Shown one piece after another: positions 38,249 through 46,774 of a DNA stretch of 64,000 bases. This DNA is from Symbiodinium natans (lineage: Eukaryota > Sar > Dinophyceae > Suessiales > Symbiodiniaceae): positions 22,501 through 86,500 of the forward strand of contig CAJNDS010002398.1 in NCBI GenBank assembly GCA_905221605.1, given 5' to 3'. Below the pieces are notes generated by a model. That model saw only the letters and a list, made by a program, of their open reading frames with translations, had not been told where the DNA came from and made no database searches. Position numbers and translations under genes: made by a program. The number at the start of each line of letters is the position of its first letter. Position 1 is the stretch's first letter.

Positions 38249-38302
38249 TACATAAAAATAGCATAGATAATTTAATTACATATACATACCTTCAACTTGT
38301 AT

Positions 38303-38419
38303 TCAATCAAGTAATTCGAAACTATATGAATTGTCTTTACTATTGTTCTTCTTCCTACCTTTCACCTGCTTAACTGCTTCATCTACTTCATTATTCTCAA
38401 CTAACTTTCTTATCTCTTC
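38303..38419 (-). pseudogene. C-terminal tail of the interrupted lipase-like gene
   Basis: Thirty-eight codons plus a TGA (38305-38303), starting right at the DIRS terminal repeat. It reads EEIRKLVENNEVDEAVKQV, then a Lys/Asn-rich stretch, ending FELLD. Composition and charge resemble the tail in frame c on the other side of the element (YEQIEKSKIEKQFKQN). If the element is removed with a single copy of TA, the two pieces are in the same frame (AGG TAC GAA). The identification as one gene is inferred from this frame continuity. Confidence 0.5.
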
Positions 38420-38445
38420 GTAAGAACAGCACTCGCAAGCACTGC
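38420..38445 (+). repeat. Terminal inverted repeat of the DIRS-like element, 3' end
   Basis: Plus strand reads GTAAGAACAGC followed by ACTCGCAAGCAC. The first 11 bases are repeated exactly in inverted orientation at 45665-45675. The following 12-15 bases align to the other end only with small gaps. The surrounding base composition switches from AT-rich outside to mixed inside at this point. Confidence 0.7.
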
Positions 38446-38487
38446 AAACCCTCCCTCCCACCAAGGTCATTGTTTTACTCCAAATGG

Positions 38488-38668
38488 CGATATTCGTACT
38501 GTTGACGGAGGTCGCCTCTCCGTTCGGTGTCCCTGCTTGCCGCCAGTGAAAGAGGGATGCCACTCTTGCACGGGGAACGTAGGGACATCGATATTCGTAC
38601 TGTTGACGGAGCTGCTTGCCGCCAGTGAAAGAGGGATGCCACTCTTGCACCGGGAACGTAGGGACATC
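38488..38668. repeat. Tandem duplication near the 3' end of the DIRS-like element
   Basis: Two head-to-tail copies (38488-38590 and 38589-38668) begin with CGATATTCGTACTGTTGACG and end with GGGACATC. The second copy lacks about 22 bases present after the first 23 bases of copy one. It lies between the recombinase stop and the terminal inverted repeat, where DIRS elements often carry structures used in circularisation. A role is inference only. Confidence 0.85.
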
Positions 38669-38698
38669 AATTTGTTGTTGCCACTTGAATGGAGAGGT

Positions 38699-40393
38699 TC
38701 ATGTTTTTCCTGAGCCACCATCGTCTGAACTTTCGCTATCCACATCAGGGTAGCACTTGTGACATTTCCGAAAGCGTGCCTTCGGCTCGATCCCTACATG
38801 AGTCGCGACGTGCTTCAGTCCAGCAAAGGGCCAGCCGCACAGCGTCGTCCAAGATGTGGTGGTGGACTTAATGTCGATCAATGCGCGATGCAGCGCCCTG
38901 CTATCCTCATTCAAAACGAACCAAGGCTGCGGTCCTGTTGCACTTTCCAAAGAAACAGCCACTCCATCCAGGACAGTCTCGGCGTGGTCCACCCTGTCCG
39001 TCAAAATCTCAATGGATGCGCGCCCTGCCTTGTTGCTCAGAGCATCGTGAAAAGTTTTCAAGTCTGTTTCCAATTGGGCTATGCGCTGCAGGGCCTCCTG
39101 CAGCATGACTGTGTAGCCAGTTAGTTCGCGAAATTCAGGGTGCTCAGCGGTTCTCACCTGCTGCGGCAAGGATGAAAGGCCATCCCTATGCAGCCGCTGC
39201 GCAAGATCGGTGAGCGGCGCTTCAGCTATATACGAGAGGATAGCCAAAGAACCCCACCTGCCCAGCAATTGTATGGTTATAGCATCCAGTCCCCACAGGG
39301 ACATTGCGCGCGCGCCCGTGATGCGAAAGGCGTGGCCAGAAAACATGTGCCTGCCTACTGGGTCCAGGATGGCTGCCCCTGTAAGCGCCACAGCCGCCCG
39401 CAGAGTCTCCACGACCGCGCCCTTGGTGCATCCTCTTCCAGCCTCGTCAACGAACAATGGGCCCGGTATGAGCCCTCTTTCCTTGGCGATCGCTCTGTAG
39501 CGCAGCAGAGTGTGATACACGCACGGCTTGCCTCTGGAGCACAGGCAACCCCAAGTTCTTCTGCAGCCCTTTGCAGACCAATCTGTTTTGGAGGATGGTA
39601 AGGTGAGAGTGACCGTGAACCGGTCCTCAGCAAACACAACATCCTGCCAAGAAGCAGCTGCGGCCTCAAGCTCTCGCAAAAGAAAGAAAACTGCAGTCAC
39701 AACCAAAGCCAACGGGAAAATCGGGCCTGCTTGCACAATAGGCTGCACTCGGTCCTTCAGGGCCTCGCAAACATCTTCAAATGAGAAAGGTTCCGACCTG
39801 ACCGGTCCAGCCAGGCCTCTAATCACTGACCGGCGGCACAGCCGAATCATGCGTTCCAGCTGCGGCGATATATCATGTCCTCGGGAAAGGTGTTCATCTT
39901 TGGCACGGCCAATGTAGTTGCGATACGAGCGGTATCCTGCAGCCTTAAATAAGGCTGCCACTTTCCTGACAGCCTCCGTTGACAGAGGTAACACTGGGAC
40001 ATTTCCGCCCACAGCGGACGCGTGGAACTTCTGATAAGTTGCCCACACCGCCTCTCTCGGACCGGTAGATGTAGCCGCGTACATATCGCGGTCCAGTTCC
40101 ACCAAAGCTGCTGCGTAAGCCTGCGGATTAGCCGCAGTAGCCAAAGCGCCTTCAGCTGTTGCCCTGACATGATCCCGCAAAATGGGCACATCAGGGCGGC
40201 TCGACCTGTCAGTGCGCGGCTTGGACAGTCCAGCACCTAGACACGCCGCCTCGTTCTGGACTTCGCTGGCGTCACGTTTATCTAATGTAGGCGAGCGCGC
40301 CGGTAGGGCCTCACTCTGACCCCTCTGCGCAGCATACTCGCTAGCGAGCCTAAGGTTAACCCGGGGCAGGAAATGCACTTTGCGTTTGGGCAT
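38699..40393 (-). CDS. Tyrosine recombinase of the DIRS-like element
   Basis: Intact ORF of 564 codons with an ATG start. The N-terminal 110 residues are low complexity and basic. A SAM-like DNA-binding region probably spans about 110-200. The catalytic domain is about 210-400. It has Arg240 in FLLRELEAAAASW, Lys269 in LPSSKTDWS, His354 and Arg357 in SGHAFRITGARAM, Trp380 in QLLGRWGS and the nucleophile Tyr388 in LAILSYI. This is the complete R-K-H-R-H/W-Y set. A Cys cluster (CLCSRGKPCVYH, 283-294) interrupts the fold after the Lys strand and may bind metal. After 400 there is a probable helical/coiled region (LQEALQRIAQLE) and a CHKC motif near the C-terminus. It would integrate circular element DNA. 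It is the only uninterrupted gene of this copy, in its own frame downstream of the tandem array. Confidence 0.85.
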   Translation of the reverse strand: MPKRKVHFLPRVNLRLASEYAAQRGQSEALPARSPTLDKRDASEVQNEAACLGAGLSKPRTDRSSRPDVPILRDHVRATAEGALATAANPQAYAAALVELDRDMYAATSTGPREAVWATYQKFHASAVGGNVPVLPLSTEAVRKVAALFKAAGYRSYRNYIGRAKDEHLSRGHDISPQLERMIRLCRRSVIRGLAGPVRSEPFSFEDVCEALKDRVQPIVQAGPIFPLALVVTAVFFLLRELEAAAASWQDVVFAEDRFTVTLTLPSSKTDWSAKGCRRTWGCLCSRGKPCVYHTLLRYRAIAKERGLIPGPLFVDEAGRGCTKGAVVETLRAAVALTGAAILDPVGRHMFSGHAFRITGARAMSLWGLDAITIQLLGRWGSLAILSYIAEAPLTDLAQRLHRDGLSSLPQQVRTAEHPEFRELTGYTVMLQEALQRIAQLETDLKTFHDALSNKAGRASIEILTDRVDHAETVLDGVAVSLESATGPQPWFVLNEDSRALHRALIDIKSTTTSWTTLCGWPFAGLKHVATHVGIEPKARFRKCHKCYPDVDSESSDDGGSGKT

Positions 40394-40496
40394 AAAAAAA
40401 TGTTCTGCGGCAGCCAGGCGCTCAACAAGCTTTGAGATGCACTCACGCAGCTGCCATTGGGCATAAGTTCAAGCCAAAACCCTACAGGACCTGATC

Positions 40497-40920
40497 CCCC
40501 AAAATGACTCGAGAGAACCTGCTCACCACGAGTGGCTCGAGAGAACCTGCTCCCCACAAGTAACTCGAGAGAACGTGCTCCTCACAAGTGACTCGAGAGA
40601 ACCTGCTCCCACAAGTGACTCGCGTGAACCTGCACCCCACAAGTGACTCGAGAGAACCTGCTCCCCACAAGTGACTCGAGAGAACCTGCATTGACAAGTG
40701 ACTCGCAAGAACCAGCGCCCCACAAGTGACTCGAGAGAACCTGCTCCCCACAAGCGACTCGAGAGAACCTGCTCCCACAAGTGACTCGCGAGAACCTGCA
40801 CCCCACAAGTGACCGAGAGAACCTGCTCCCCACAAGTGACTCGAGAGAACCTGCCTCCCACAAGTGACACGAGAGAACCTGCTCCCCACAAGTGACTCGA
40901 AAGAGTCTGCTCGCGCCTTG
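40497..40920. repeat. 15-copy 28-bp tandem array inside the DIRS-like element
   Basis: The consensus unit contains AAGTGACTCGAGAGAACC, with lengths of 26-28 bp. Fifteen copies occur head to tail with 0-5 differences each, filling the space between the RNase H stop and the recombinase start. Each intact unit carries the palindrome TCTCGAGA or CTCGAG. The unit length is not a multiple of three, so the open frames across it (SRVTCG-like peptide repeats in three frames) are by-products. There are no spacers, so it is not a CRISPR array. Confidence 0.95.
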
Positions 40921-41173
40921 CTGATGGGATAGCCGAAACCTCCTGCACTGGACCTGCGGATCGTAGCCTTGCGTGGAGCGTTTGGTTTGTGAGCCGCGCT
41001 GGGTCAACTGGGCATTTGCTTGCAAATCTGCGCATGACAGCAAGATACCCCCCTTAGAGTTAGAAGACCTACAGTGGGAGGGGCTGCATGGTAGCCACAT
41101 GCAGGCAAAGAACACATGGACTCAGCATGTGTTGTCACCAGCGGACGATAATGTGTGTGAAACTCTGCACGGC

Positions 41174-42079
41174 CTATTCTTGTGCCATCTGCGAAGCGGC
41201 CGTGTATGTAGGGTAGAAACGCTGCGTTCGTTCAGGAATCATGACTTCACGAACCTCCTTCAAGGCGCATGGCAAGGAGTACGCGCGCCCAGGCTGGTAT
41301 CTCCGGCTCAAAACGTCAGCCAGCACGTTGGCGACACCTGGGATATGCTCCAATAGATGAGGTTTGTGCGCGCAGTTCCCGAACAGCAGCGAAAGTTCTC
41401 TGGCTATCAAGCGCATCCCTCTTCCATGGCTACTGGTGCGTAATTTGGTCACCAGTGAAAGTGCGCTGGTGGAGTCTGACACAATTGCAAAGGAAACCTC
41501 GTTGCGCATCCACCAGCCTTGCCATGTGCGCAAAGCTTGCAGAAGTGCCAACGCTTCCAAGATTTGCTGCGACGCGGCTGTGCCCCTCTCAAAATGCAAG
41601 AGGTGTGCATCTGTATCGTCAACCTTGGACGCAAAGTACCTGAGCGGCTTGTCCTCCAGGTACAGGATGGCGCCGAGCCCATATGGCGACGCATCAGTCA
41701 CCAAGCTGAGCCGAATGCCACGTCCAAAATATGTGGCCATACGGTAAACTCGTATGAGCTTGCCCTGTTCACCAAGCAAAGCTTGCAACCACAGACTAGC
41801 GTGTTTCCACTGCTTGGTCCAAACCATGCCACGCGGCGCCTTGTTCGTAGCGCTGTCCACCGAGTGCAAGGCGGCATACACACCTGCAAGATAGGGCCTG
41901 ACCATTTCCACAATACCCACCAGGTACAGGTAGTTCAACTTGCCTGCGTAGGTGTTGAGCTCTTTGTACGAGATCAGGTTTACCTGCGCAGCTCGTGGAT
42001 GAGCTGCTCCTTTGCTGTGACCGTTACCTTGGCAGACGAAGTGCCAGCATCTTCCAGCTTCAGGCTCGCGCCTATCCAC
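41174..42079 (-). pseudogene. RNase H domain of the DIRS-like element (with RT thumb/connection)
   Basis: An open frame of 301 codons; the real start is near residue 30, continuing from RT after a frameshift. ISYKELNTYAGKLNYL (36-51) is the RT thumb/connection region. RNase H carries TDASPYGLGA (Asp129), QQILEALALLQAL (Glu175), VSDSTSALSL (Asp202) and HIPGVANVLADVLSR (Asp255), which is the full D-E-D-D catalytic set. It would degrade the RNA strand of the RNA-DNA hybrid during reverse transcription. The remaining C-terminus (LPCALKEVREVMIPERT) ends at a stop at 41174, after which comes the 28-bp tandem array. The domain itself appears undamaged. Confidence 0.85.
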
Positions 42080-42687
42080 TGAACTTCAGGCCCCCTATCT
42101 GCTTTCCTGTACGCAAGCCTGATGCCCAGCGCCCTCCACATAAGAATGAGGGCCGCCAAGTTGACATTCCTCTGCGATTCTAAACCACAGACGCAGATGC
42201 ATGGATCATCCACATAGATTTGCAACTTGAGCAAGCCCTGACCAAATGCGCCTTGGGTAAGCCGTGCCACCAATGCCGCCACACGCCCACATACAACTGG
42301 AGCGTTGATGGAGCCTTGCGCTTGCACGAGGTAGACAGCATACTTGCCCTTGTAGGCGAAGGCGAAGTGTCTTCGTTCCTTGGGGTGTAAGGGGACCTGG
42401 AAGAACCAATCCGAGTAGTCCAGCACCAGCCATTCCACAGTTGCTGCTGTGCCCTCTGCTTGGCGTAGAAGGCACAGGGCGTCATCTAACACATCAGTGA
42501 CTCGGGGTAGCAGTAGCCGCCCGCCCTTCCAGGCCCGCTGGTTGACATGCGACTGCTTGCAGTCGAGAATGAGCCTGCGCTTGATTTTTCCCGTGACTGG
42601 GTGAACCTTGTGGTGATAAGGCCAAGTTTGGATAAACACACCTCGCCGCCGACCCAAGATTGACATGCTTCCAGCGTCTCGAAGCAC
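41980..42687 (-). pseudogene. Reverse transcriptase domain of the DIRS-like element
   Basis: Copies element RNA into DNA. The genuine homology begins around residue 27 with KVHPVTGKIKRRLILDCK (fingers motif). Motif A follows as LVLDYSDWFFQVPL (first catalytic Asp at residue 90), a motif-B-like QAQGSINAPVV is at 122-132, and motif C is LQIYVDDPC with Asp160-Asp161. All three catalytic aspartates are therefore present. The motif order and the following RNase H fit the DIRS/LTR RT branch rather than LINE RT. Upstream it should be fused to the methyltransferase-like part and downstream to RNase H, but a frame change at each junction (near 42618 and near 42000) breaks the polyprotein. I read these as decay rather than programmed shifts because there is no slippery-site pattern that I can recognise. 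Confidence 0.85.
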
Positions 42688-44135
42688 TTGACAAACCCGC
42701 TGTCCAGCAGTCTGTTGACTTCAGCCTCAGCCGCAGGGTCGTCGTCCACAGAGGTGTAATTGCCTTGGTAATCCTGGGACCAGCCTTCGTGAAGGCCCAA
42801 AACCGGCTCAGGGTCTGTAGTTGGCGGAAAAATGCTTCCATCTTCGATCATGACCTCGATGCCTGCCGGCGCCCCATTTGTAATCCAACGATGGATGTGA
42901 TCTGCATCGGGGTCATTCACCGCCTTGGCCCATCGGTACATCAAGTCTGCTTGCAGCTTGGTGTCTAAGGCAGCCCCAAGCGCTGGCACTTCTGGAAACG
43001 TTTGCAGCATGAGGGCTCTGATTTCATCAATCACACAGTCCGGCGGTCCAGCCTGTTCGCAGTCCGACCCCAGTGCTTCACAACATTGGCGTACAACTTG
43101 CTGCTTTACCATGAGGTAGTCAATGATGCGCTTGTGCAGAACGCCGCCTGCACCTTGATATCCAGGAATGGTACGCAGAGCTTTGCCTGGACGTCTCATG
43201 CCACCCAGATGGCGATCCTCTTGGTTGGGGCGTTTGCCCCTCAAAGGGTGACGAAAGTGGTATCCAGCCTGGGTGCTGCTTTGCACCTCACGTTGCAGCA
43301 ACTTGCTACTTCCGACGTGCTCGACCATGTGCTTTCCTTCCTTGCAGGAACTCACCAATCTTGACGCATAGAACTGGTTAAGCCCTGCCGGATATGCTGC
43401 TGATGAAGAGGCGCCCAGGTTCATGTGCACGTAGATCACCGTAGTGCGTTTGGCGTGCGACACCCCATACAAGCACTGGTCGAAATCCGCAAGTTGCACA
43501 GCATCGTCTGACATGAGTTCTTGGTACTCGTCCAGGTCAAACATGCTGACGGCTGCTGGGTCTTCCTGCTTCCAATGAGGTTGTTCAAGGATCACCGGTT
43601 TGCCTTGCTCCTTGAATGCTCGAAAAACTTCCGCGGCGCGCAGTGCTAACAGCGTGCCTACCTTGACTTTGTCCTTGTCTGCAGGCTTCAGACTCGGCAG
43701 TCCGTAGCGGCGCGGGCCTGTAGGGGTCCTCAATGGGATCGGTCCCCCACCATCTGCCCTGCGAGCGTTAGAAAAGGTGCTGCAAGGTGGGCTTATGACG
43801 CCGCCGTCAAACTCGCCTGCGCGTATCCTCCGAAGCAGCTCCTGGTAGTAGTGCTCGTCCACCAGATCAAACTCCGAGCCGTTAACTATGTCCACGTCAA
43901 CACCATCAGCGCCCATCTCCTGCAAAAAATGCTTTAGCCCATCTACGCGATTCGACGGGCCACTGAACATATGCAGAAAAACAAGCGTGGGTGATCTTGT
44001 AGATGCAGAGGATGTGCGAGCTGGCCACGTTAATGACGCATTGTTGGCCTCAGCTGTCAGCTCCCTCTGTGTGGACGGAGGCTTCACTCGTGATGGCCCT
44101 GAATTCACATGCACTGAAAGGCCAGCGTACTGGCC
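42618..44135 (-). pseudogene. C5-cytosine-methyltransferase-like domain, leading into RT
   Basis: An open frame directly after the Gag TGA; the first ATG/GTG-type start is GTG at 44114. Counting from that GTG, residues 46-53 (FLHMFSGP) resemble C5-methyltransferase motif I. Residues 105-115 (GVISPPCSTFS) resemble motif IV with its catalytic Cys in PPC, and 174-180 (VILEQPH) a weak motif VI. Residues 215-228 (LYGVSHAKRTTVIY) resemble motif VIII. The order and spacing fit a compact C5 methyltransferase fold, and I see no clear target-recognition domain. After about residue 240 the protein runs through a linker into AEAEVNRLLDSGFVKCF and LSKLGLI, the start of RT. Near 42618 the RT continues in another frame. 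DNMT-bearing retrotransposons are known from dinoflagellates. Whether this domain is catalytic is unknown, because motif VI lacks the usual ENV. Confidence 0.65.
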
Positions 44136-44825
44136 TCATTTGCGCTTCCCGGGGGCCTTGCCACGGCCTTTGCCATGGCTAGCCCTGGGCTGCTTTGGAC
44201 TCGCTGTGGGGCACTGTGAGGCCCCATGCACAGGCGACAAACACTTGGCGCACTGACGACGCAGAGTGGGAGCGCGTTTGCAAGTCCCATCAGGGTTTGC
44301 TTCCTTGCACTCTCCCTTTTGGAAACCTTCGCATAGAGCGGTGCCTCGTCTGTTGTGCGTCAGCAGCCCGTCATCGCCAAGCTTGTGCACACGCTCCTGG
44401 TTCTTGCGCTTCTTTGGGCTCTGCGGATTGGCTTCGTACGCAGGCTGGGATGCCAGAGTGTCGCGCCCAATGGGCGCATCTGCCTCCACCATGTTGTTTA
44501 GCGTAGCCGACTTTGCCTTCACCAGGAGACACGGTTCCTCAACTTCCTTGTGCCAGAACCTCTGATCCTCGACGAGTGCATTCCACACATACTCCCAAGG
44601 CTTCGCGGCATCGTATTCATGCGGCATGCCCAAACTGGTGGCCTTTTGATGTTCTTCTTCTCCCTGGCGTCGCATCCTCTCCGAATGCTCCAACCTGGCA
44701 CGAACATCAGCTTGATAAACTATAGCCCAACAACTCTCTCCATACCGTTCCACATAAGAACGTATGTTCTTCTCTGCTCCATCATGATTGCGCCTGTCTT
44801 GAAGACAGCATAGCATTCGCGCCAA
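44136..44825 (-). pseudogene. Gag-like protein, C-terminal part with CCHC zinc knuckle
   Basis: This continues the Gag-like protein in a shifted frame; the real part starts near residue 16. It contains YQADVRARLEHSERMRR (37-53), a basic linker, a Cys-rich stretch at 164-182, and a canonical CX2CX4HX4C zinc knuckle at residues 192-205 (CAKCLSPVHGASQC). It ends in a Lys/Arg/Gly-rich basic tail. Zinc knuckles of this form bind nucleic acid in retroelement Gag proteins. The frame ends at a single TGA (44138-44136). It stays open beyond that TGA in the same frame into the methyltransferase-like domain, so Gag and Pol are separated by one stop codon only. Either the TGA is a decay mutation (for example from CGA) or the element uses stop readthrough. 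Confidence 0.65.
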
Positions 44826-45520
44826 GCCTGGAACGTGGGGGGCCCCGGGATTTCCACGGAAGTGATCTCGCCTCCCAAAGTGATCCTGACTCCCTTAGCT
44901 TTGAGCTTCTTCTGTATTCTGTGATGATACGGCCCCCATATGGCGAAATCAGTGTAGGGCGGTCGCCCCGTTTGGAAAAGCTCATGTAAGGAGGTGACCT
45001 GTTCGATGGACAGCTCCTCGTCAGGGGAGGGGAAGGCTCCTACCTTCCGCTTGTACTGGCCATACATTGTGGCCAACTTCGTGCCATCCAAAACTTCAAT
45101 CTCATTGTCATCAGCTTGGTTGATGACTGTCGCCATCTTGATCTTCCGCTTGTTATTTGATGATGCCGAAGGGGTAGCAGTCGCCGCAGCTGTCGCATTC
45201 TGCACTGCAATTGTCTGCGTGGTCCCAGCTATCAGCCTGCATGTCCTGCCAAATAATCCACCTTGGCATCGCTGTGCAAAACTAGGCCTTGTAGCAGGTG
45301 GATCCCCCAAGCGCCACTGATTCAACAAGTCTGTGAAATCAGCATCTGTTGAAATTCCAACAATGCGAGGGTGCTCCGAGCCATCCAGTCCTAGCAGCGT
45401 GAAGAGGGATCCGCGGGCAGTATTCTTATCAGTGGCTGTACCGGTCAAGCCACACCACGTGGCAACATGGCCCACATTTCGGAAACCTTGAATCTCGGCT
45501 TCGCTGGGGTCAAGGGCCAT
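44720..45520 (-). pseudogene. Gag-like protein, N-terminal part (frameshifted)
   Basis: An open frame of 266 codons beginning with ATG at 45520. It forms the first protein of the DIRS-like element. An alanine/threonine-rich, low-complexity stretch is followed by a basic KRK patch near residue 125 and a charged region. From about residue 190 there is a conserved-looking block with PPYTDFAIWGPYHHR, and then FQAWRECYAVF. This matches a pattern I associate with Gag-like ORFs of dinoflagellate retroelements. At about 44775-44790 the recognisable protein continues in another frame (44136-44825), so the last 15 or so residues of this frame are spurious. An intact copy would presumably encode one nucleocapsid-like protein of about 480 residues. 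I see no enzymatic motif. Confidence 0.6.
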
Positions 45521-45610
45521 ATGCCACGGCAGATCTCAAGCAAGAGCTGCCAGCTGATGCACGTAGCGATGTCGACATGCCCGGATTATAAAAGTTCTTT
45601 GATGTTGGGC

Positions 45611-45630
45611 CCTTGACCCAAAATGGCATC
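45611..45630 (-). promoter_or_regulatory. Relict dinoflagellate spliced-leader sequence
   Basis: The minus strand contains GCCATTTTGGGTCAAG. The conserved dinoflagellate spliced leader ends in GCCATTTTGGCTCAAG, so 15 of 16 bases match. It lies about 45 bases inside the 5' terminal repeat and about 90 bases upstream of the Gag start at 45520, in the sense orientation. By analogy with relict leaders in retroposed dinoflagellate genes, this probably records capture of a trans-spliced transcript. It could instead be a maintained 5' leader of the element. No function is demonstrated. Confidence 0.6.
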
Positions 45631-45649
45631 AAGAGAACACCACCTCCGT

Positions 45650-45675
45650 CCGGGTGCATGCTGAGCTGTTCTTAC
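45650..45675 (-). repeat. Terminal inverted repeat of the DIRS-like element, 5' end
   Basis: The minus strand reads GTAAGAACAGC then TCAGCATGCAC, matching the other end in inverted orientation. Outside it (45676 onward) the sequence becomes AT-rich and belongs to the interrupted lipase-like gene. Confidence 0.7.
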
Positions 45676-46384
45676 CTACATAAATGTCCGCTGACATTTT
45701 GTTTAAATTGCTTCTCTATCTTCGATTTCTCTATTTGTTCGTATGTTGTTGCTTTCTCATGAAACGCTATGAATATTATGTCGGATATTGCATCAAACTG
45801 TTGTTAAAAACACTCCTCTTCGGTTATAGGTAGATGTCCTGCTTTGTTTTTAACATTGCCTATATCTTCATAAGGATGATTTTGTAGAGGGTCTCATGTT
45901 GACTTCTCTGATGTTATACTTCCTTAATCAAACATACCAACGGGGTCTCCTGCTTTGCGTATTCTTAAATTTGTGCCAGTGTCTTCTGGTCGCTGTCCTG
46001 ATACAAAAGGTGAACCATAACAACGACTTCTGAATACATTACCATAATCATTGTTTATTTGTTGTCCCGATGCTGAAACTGAACTATGGCTTATAATACC
46101 AGAAATTCAAGTTTTTTCTTTTCTTTAACTGTCTATTTCAATAAAACCATCGTAAATGAACTTACCTACATCTTTATAACGCTGAGTCTGTTGCTCAATC
46201 ATCATAAACATCTCTTCGGCTTTTAGTCCCAGCAATGTTTAAAATATAACCATTTTTGATATATTCCGTCAGGATTCTCATACGCTAATTTAAGTCCTTG
46301 CGTGTCCGTTAAGAATGTCTCTGTCTTTGCGAATTCGTCTCTAACTTCTTCTTGTGTCAGGTGCTTTATTTGAAACCCCTTCAT
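45676..46384 (-). pseudogene. Decayed class-3-lipase-like gene, N-terminal and central part
   Basis: AT-rich, minus strand. Frame a opens with ATG at 46384 and reads 53 codons (KGFQIKHLTQEEVRDEF) to a stop at 46223. Frame b then carries YILNIAGTKSRRDVYDD, like the lipase-3 oxyanion block (FRGT...D). Frame c continues to the DIRS insertion with a degenerate nucleophile-elbow region (ISGIISHSS). It then carries CYGSPFVSG and NLRIRKAGDPVGMFD, matching the lipase YGSP and acidic GDPV blocks, and ends in a charged helical tail. There are five in-frame stops in frame c and two frame changes, so it is broken. The Gly-X-Ser-X-Gly motif is not intact. The family assignment rests on motif order only. 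Base composition is unlike the surroundings, suggesting foreign origin (for example viral), but this is inference. Confidence 0.55.
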
Positions 46385-46774
46385 GTCTTCTTTTATGTTT
46401 ATGCATTATACAATGGTTGATAAAGTATTTTTATCTAATCAATTAATTTTGTTGAATTTCAAGAAGGTGGTTTTTGAAAGCCATTTTCGACTGAATAACA
46501 GAGATTAGCAAACCACACAAGACCAAATCCAGAAACGGATATTTCTGTTGTTTAACAGTGTACATAATCAATAGCAAGTTGTAGCTTCAGACATGGCAAG
46601 ACACGAAAGTATCGTAAATACCGGTGTTTTCACTTCAACAATATGTGTAAGTAAGCACAGGCGCAGAAGGACAAGCAAGAAAAGGATACATATGGATCAT
46701 GGGGGGGGGTGTGACCATACATATATTACAACTTATGATGTTATGTTATGTTTCCTACATATCCTTGCCTGTCC

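Larger units (their letters stand above)
38420..45675 (-). mobile_element. DIRS-like tyrosine-recombinase retrotransposon with methyltransferase-like domain
   Basis: About 7.26 kb, read on the minus strand. The ends are inverted copies of GTAAGAACAGC (plus strand 38420-38430 and, inverted, 45665-45675), with weaker similarity continuing to about 25 bp. Between them, in transcription order, lie a Gag-like protein, a C5-methyltransferase-like domain, reverse transcriptase, RNase H, a 28-bp tandem array and a tyrosine recombinase. RT-RNase H plus tyrosine recombinase and no DDE integrase defines the DIRS/YR order; such elements integrate through circular DNA and usually leave no long target duplication. 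This copy is defective: Gag, the MTase/RT junction and the RT/RNase H junction are each frameshifted, and a TGA separates Gag from the MTase frame. The recombinase is intact. The element interrupts an AT-rich lipase-like pseudogene. Confidence 0.85.

Noticed and set aside
38284-38302. GAAG|GTATGT splice-donor-like site on the minus strand in the AT-rich segment
   Set aside because: The lipase-like tail already ends at a TGA just upstream, and no matching acceptor or downstream coding continuation is visible.
40482-41115. Repeated Ser-Arg-Val-Thr-Cys-Gly-type proteins on the minus strand, and a CRISPR-like look
   Set aside because: They are translations of the 28-bp tandem array in several frames. 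The units abut directly with no unique spacers, so it is neither a protein gene nor a CRISPR array.
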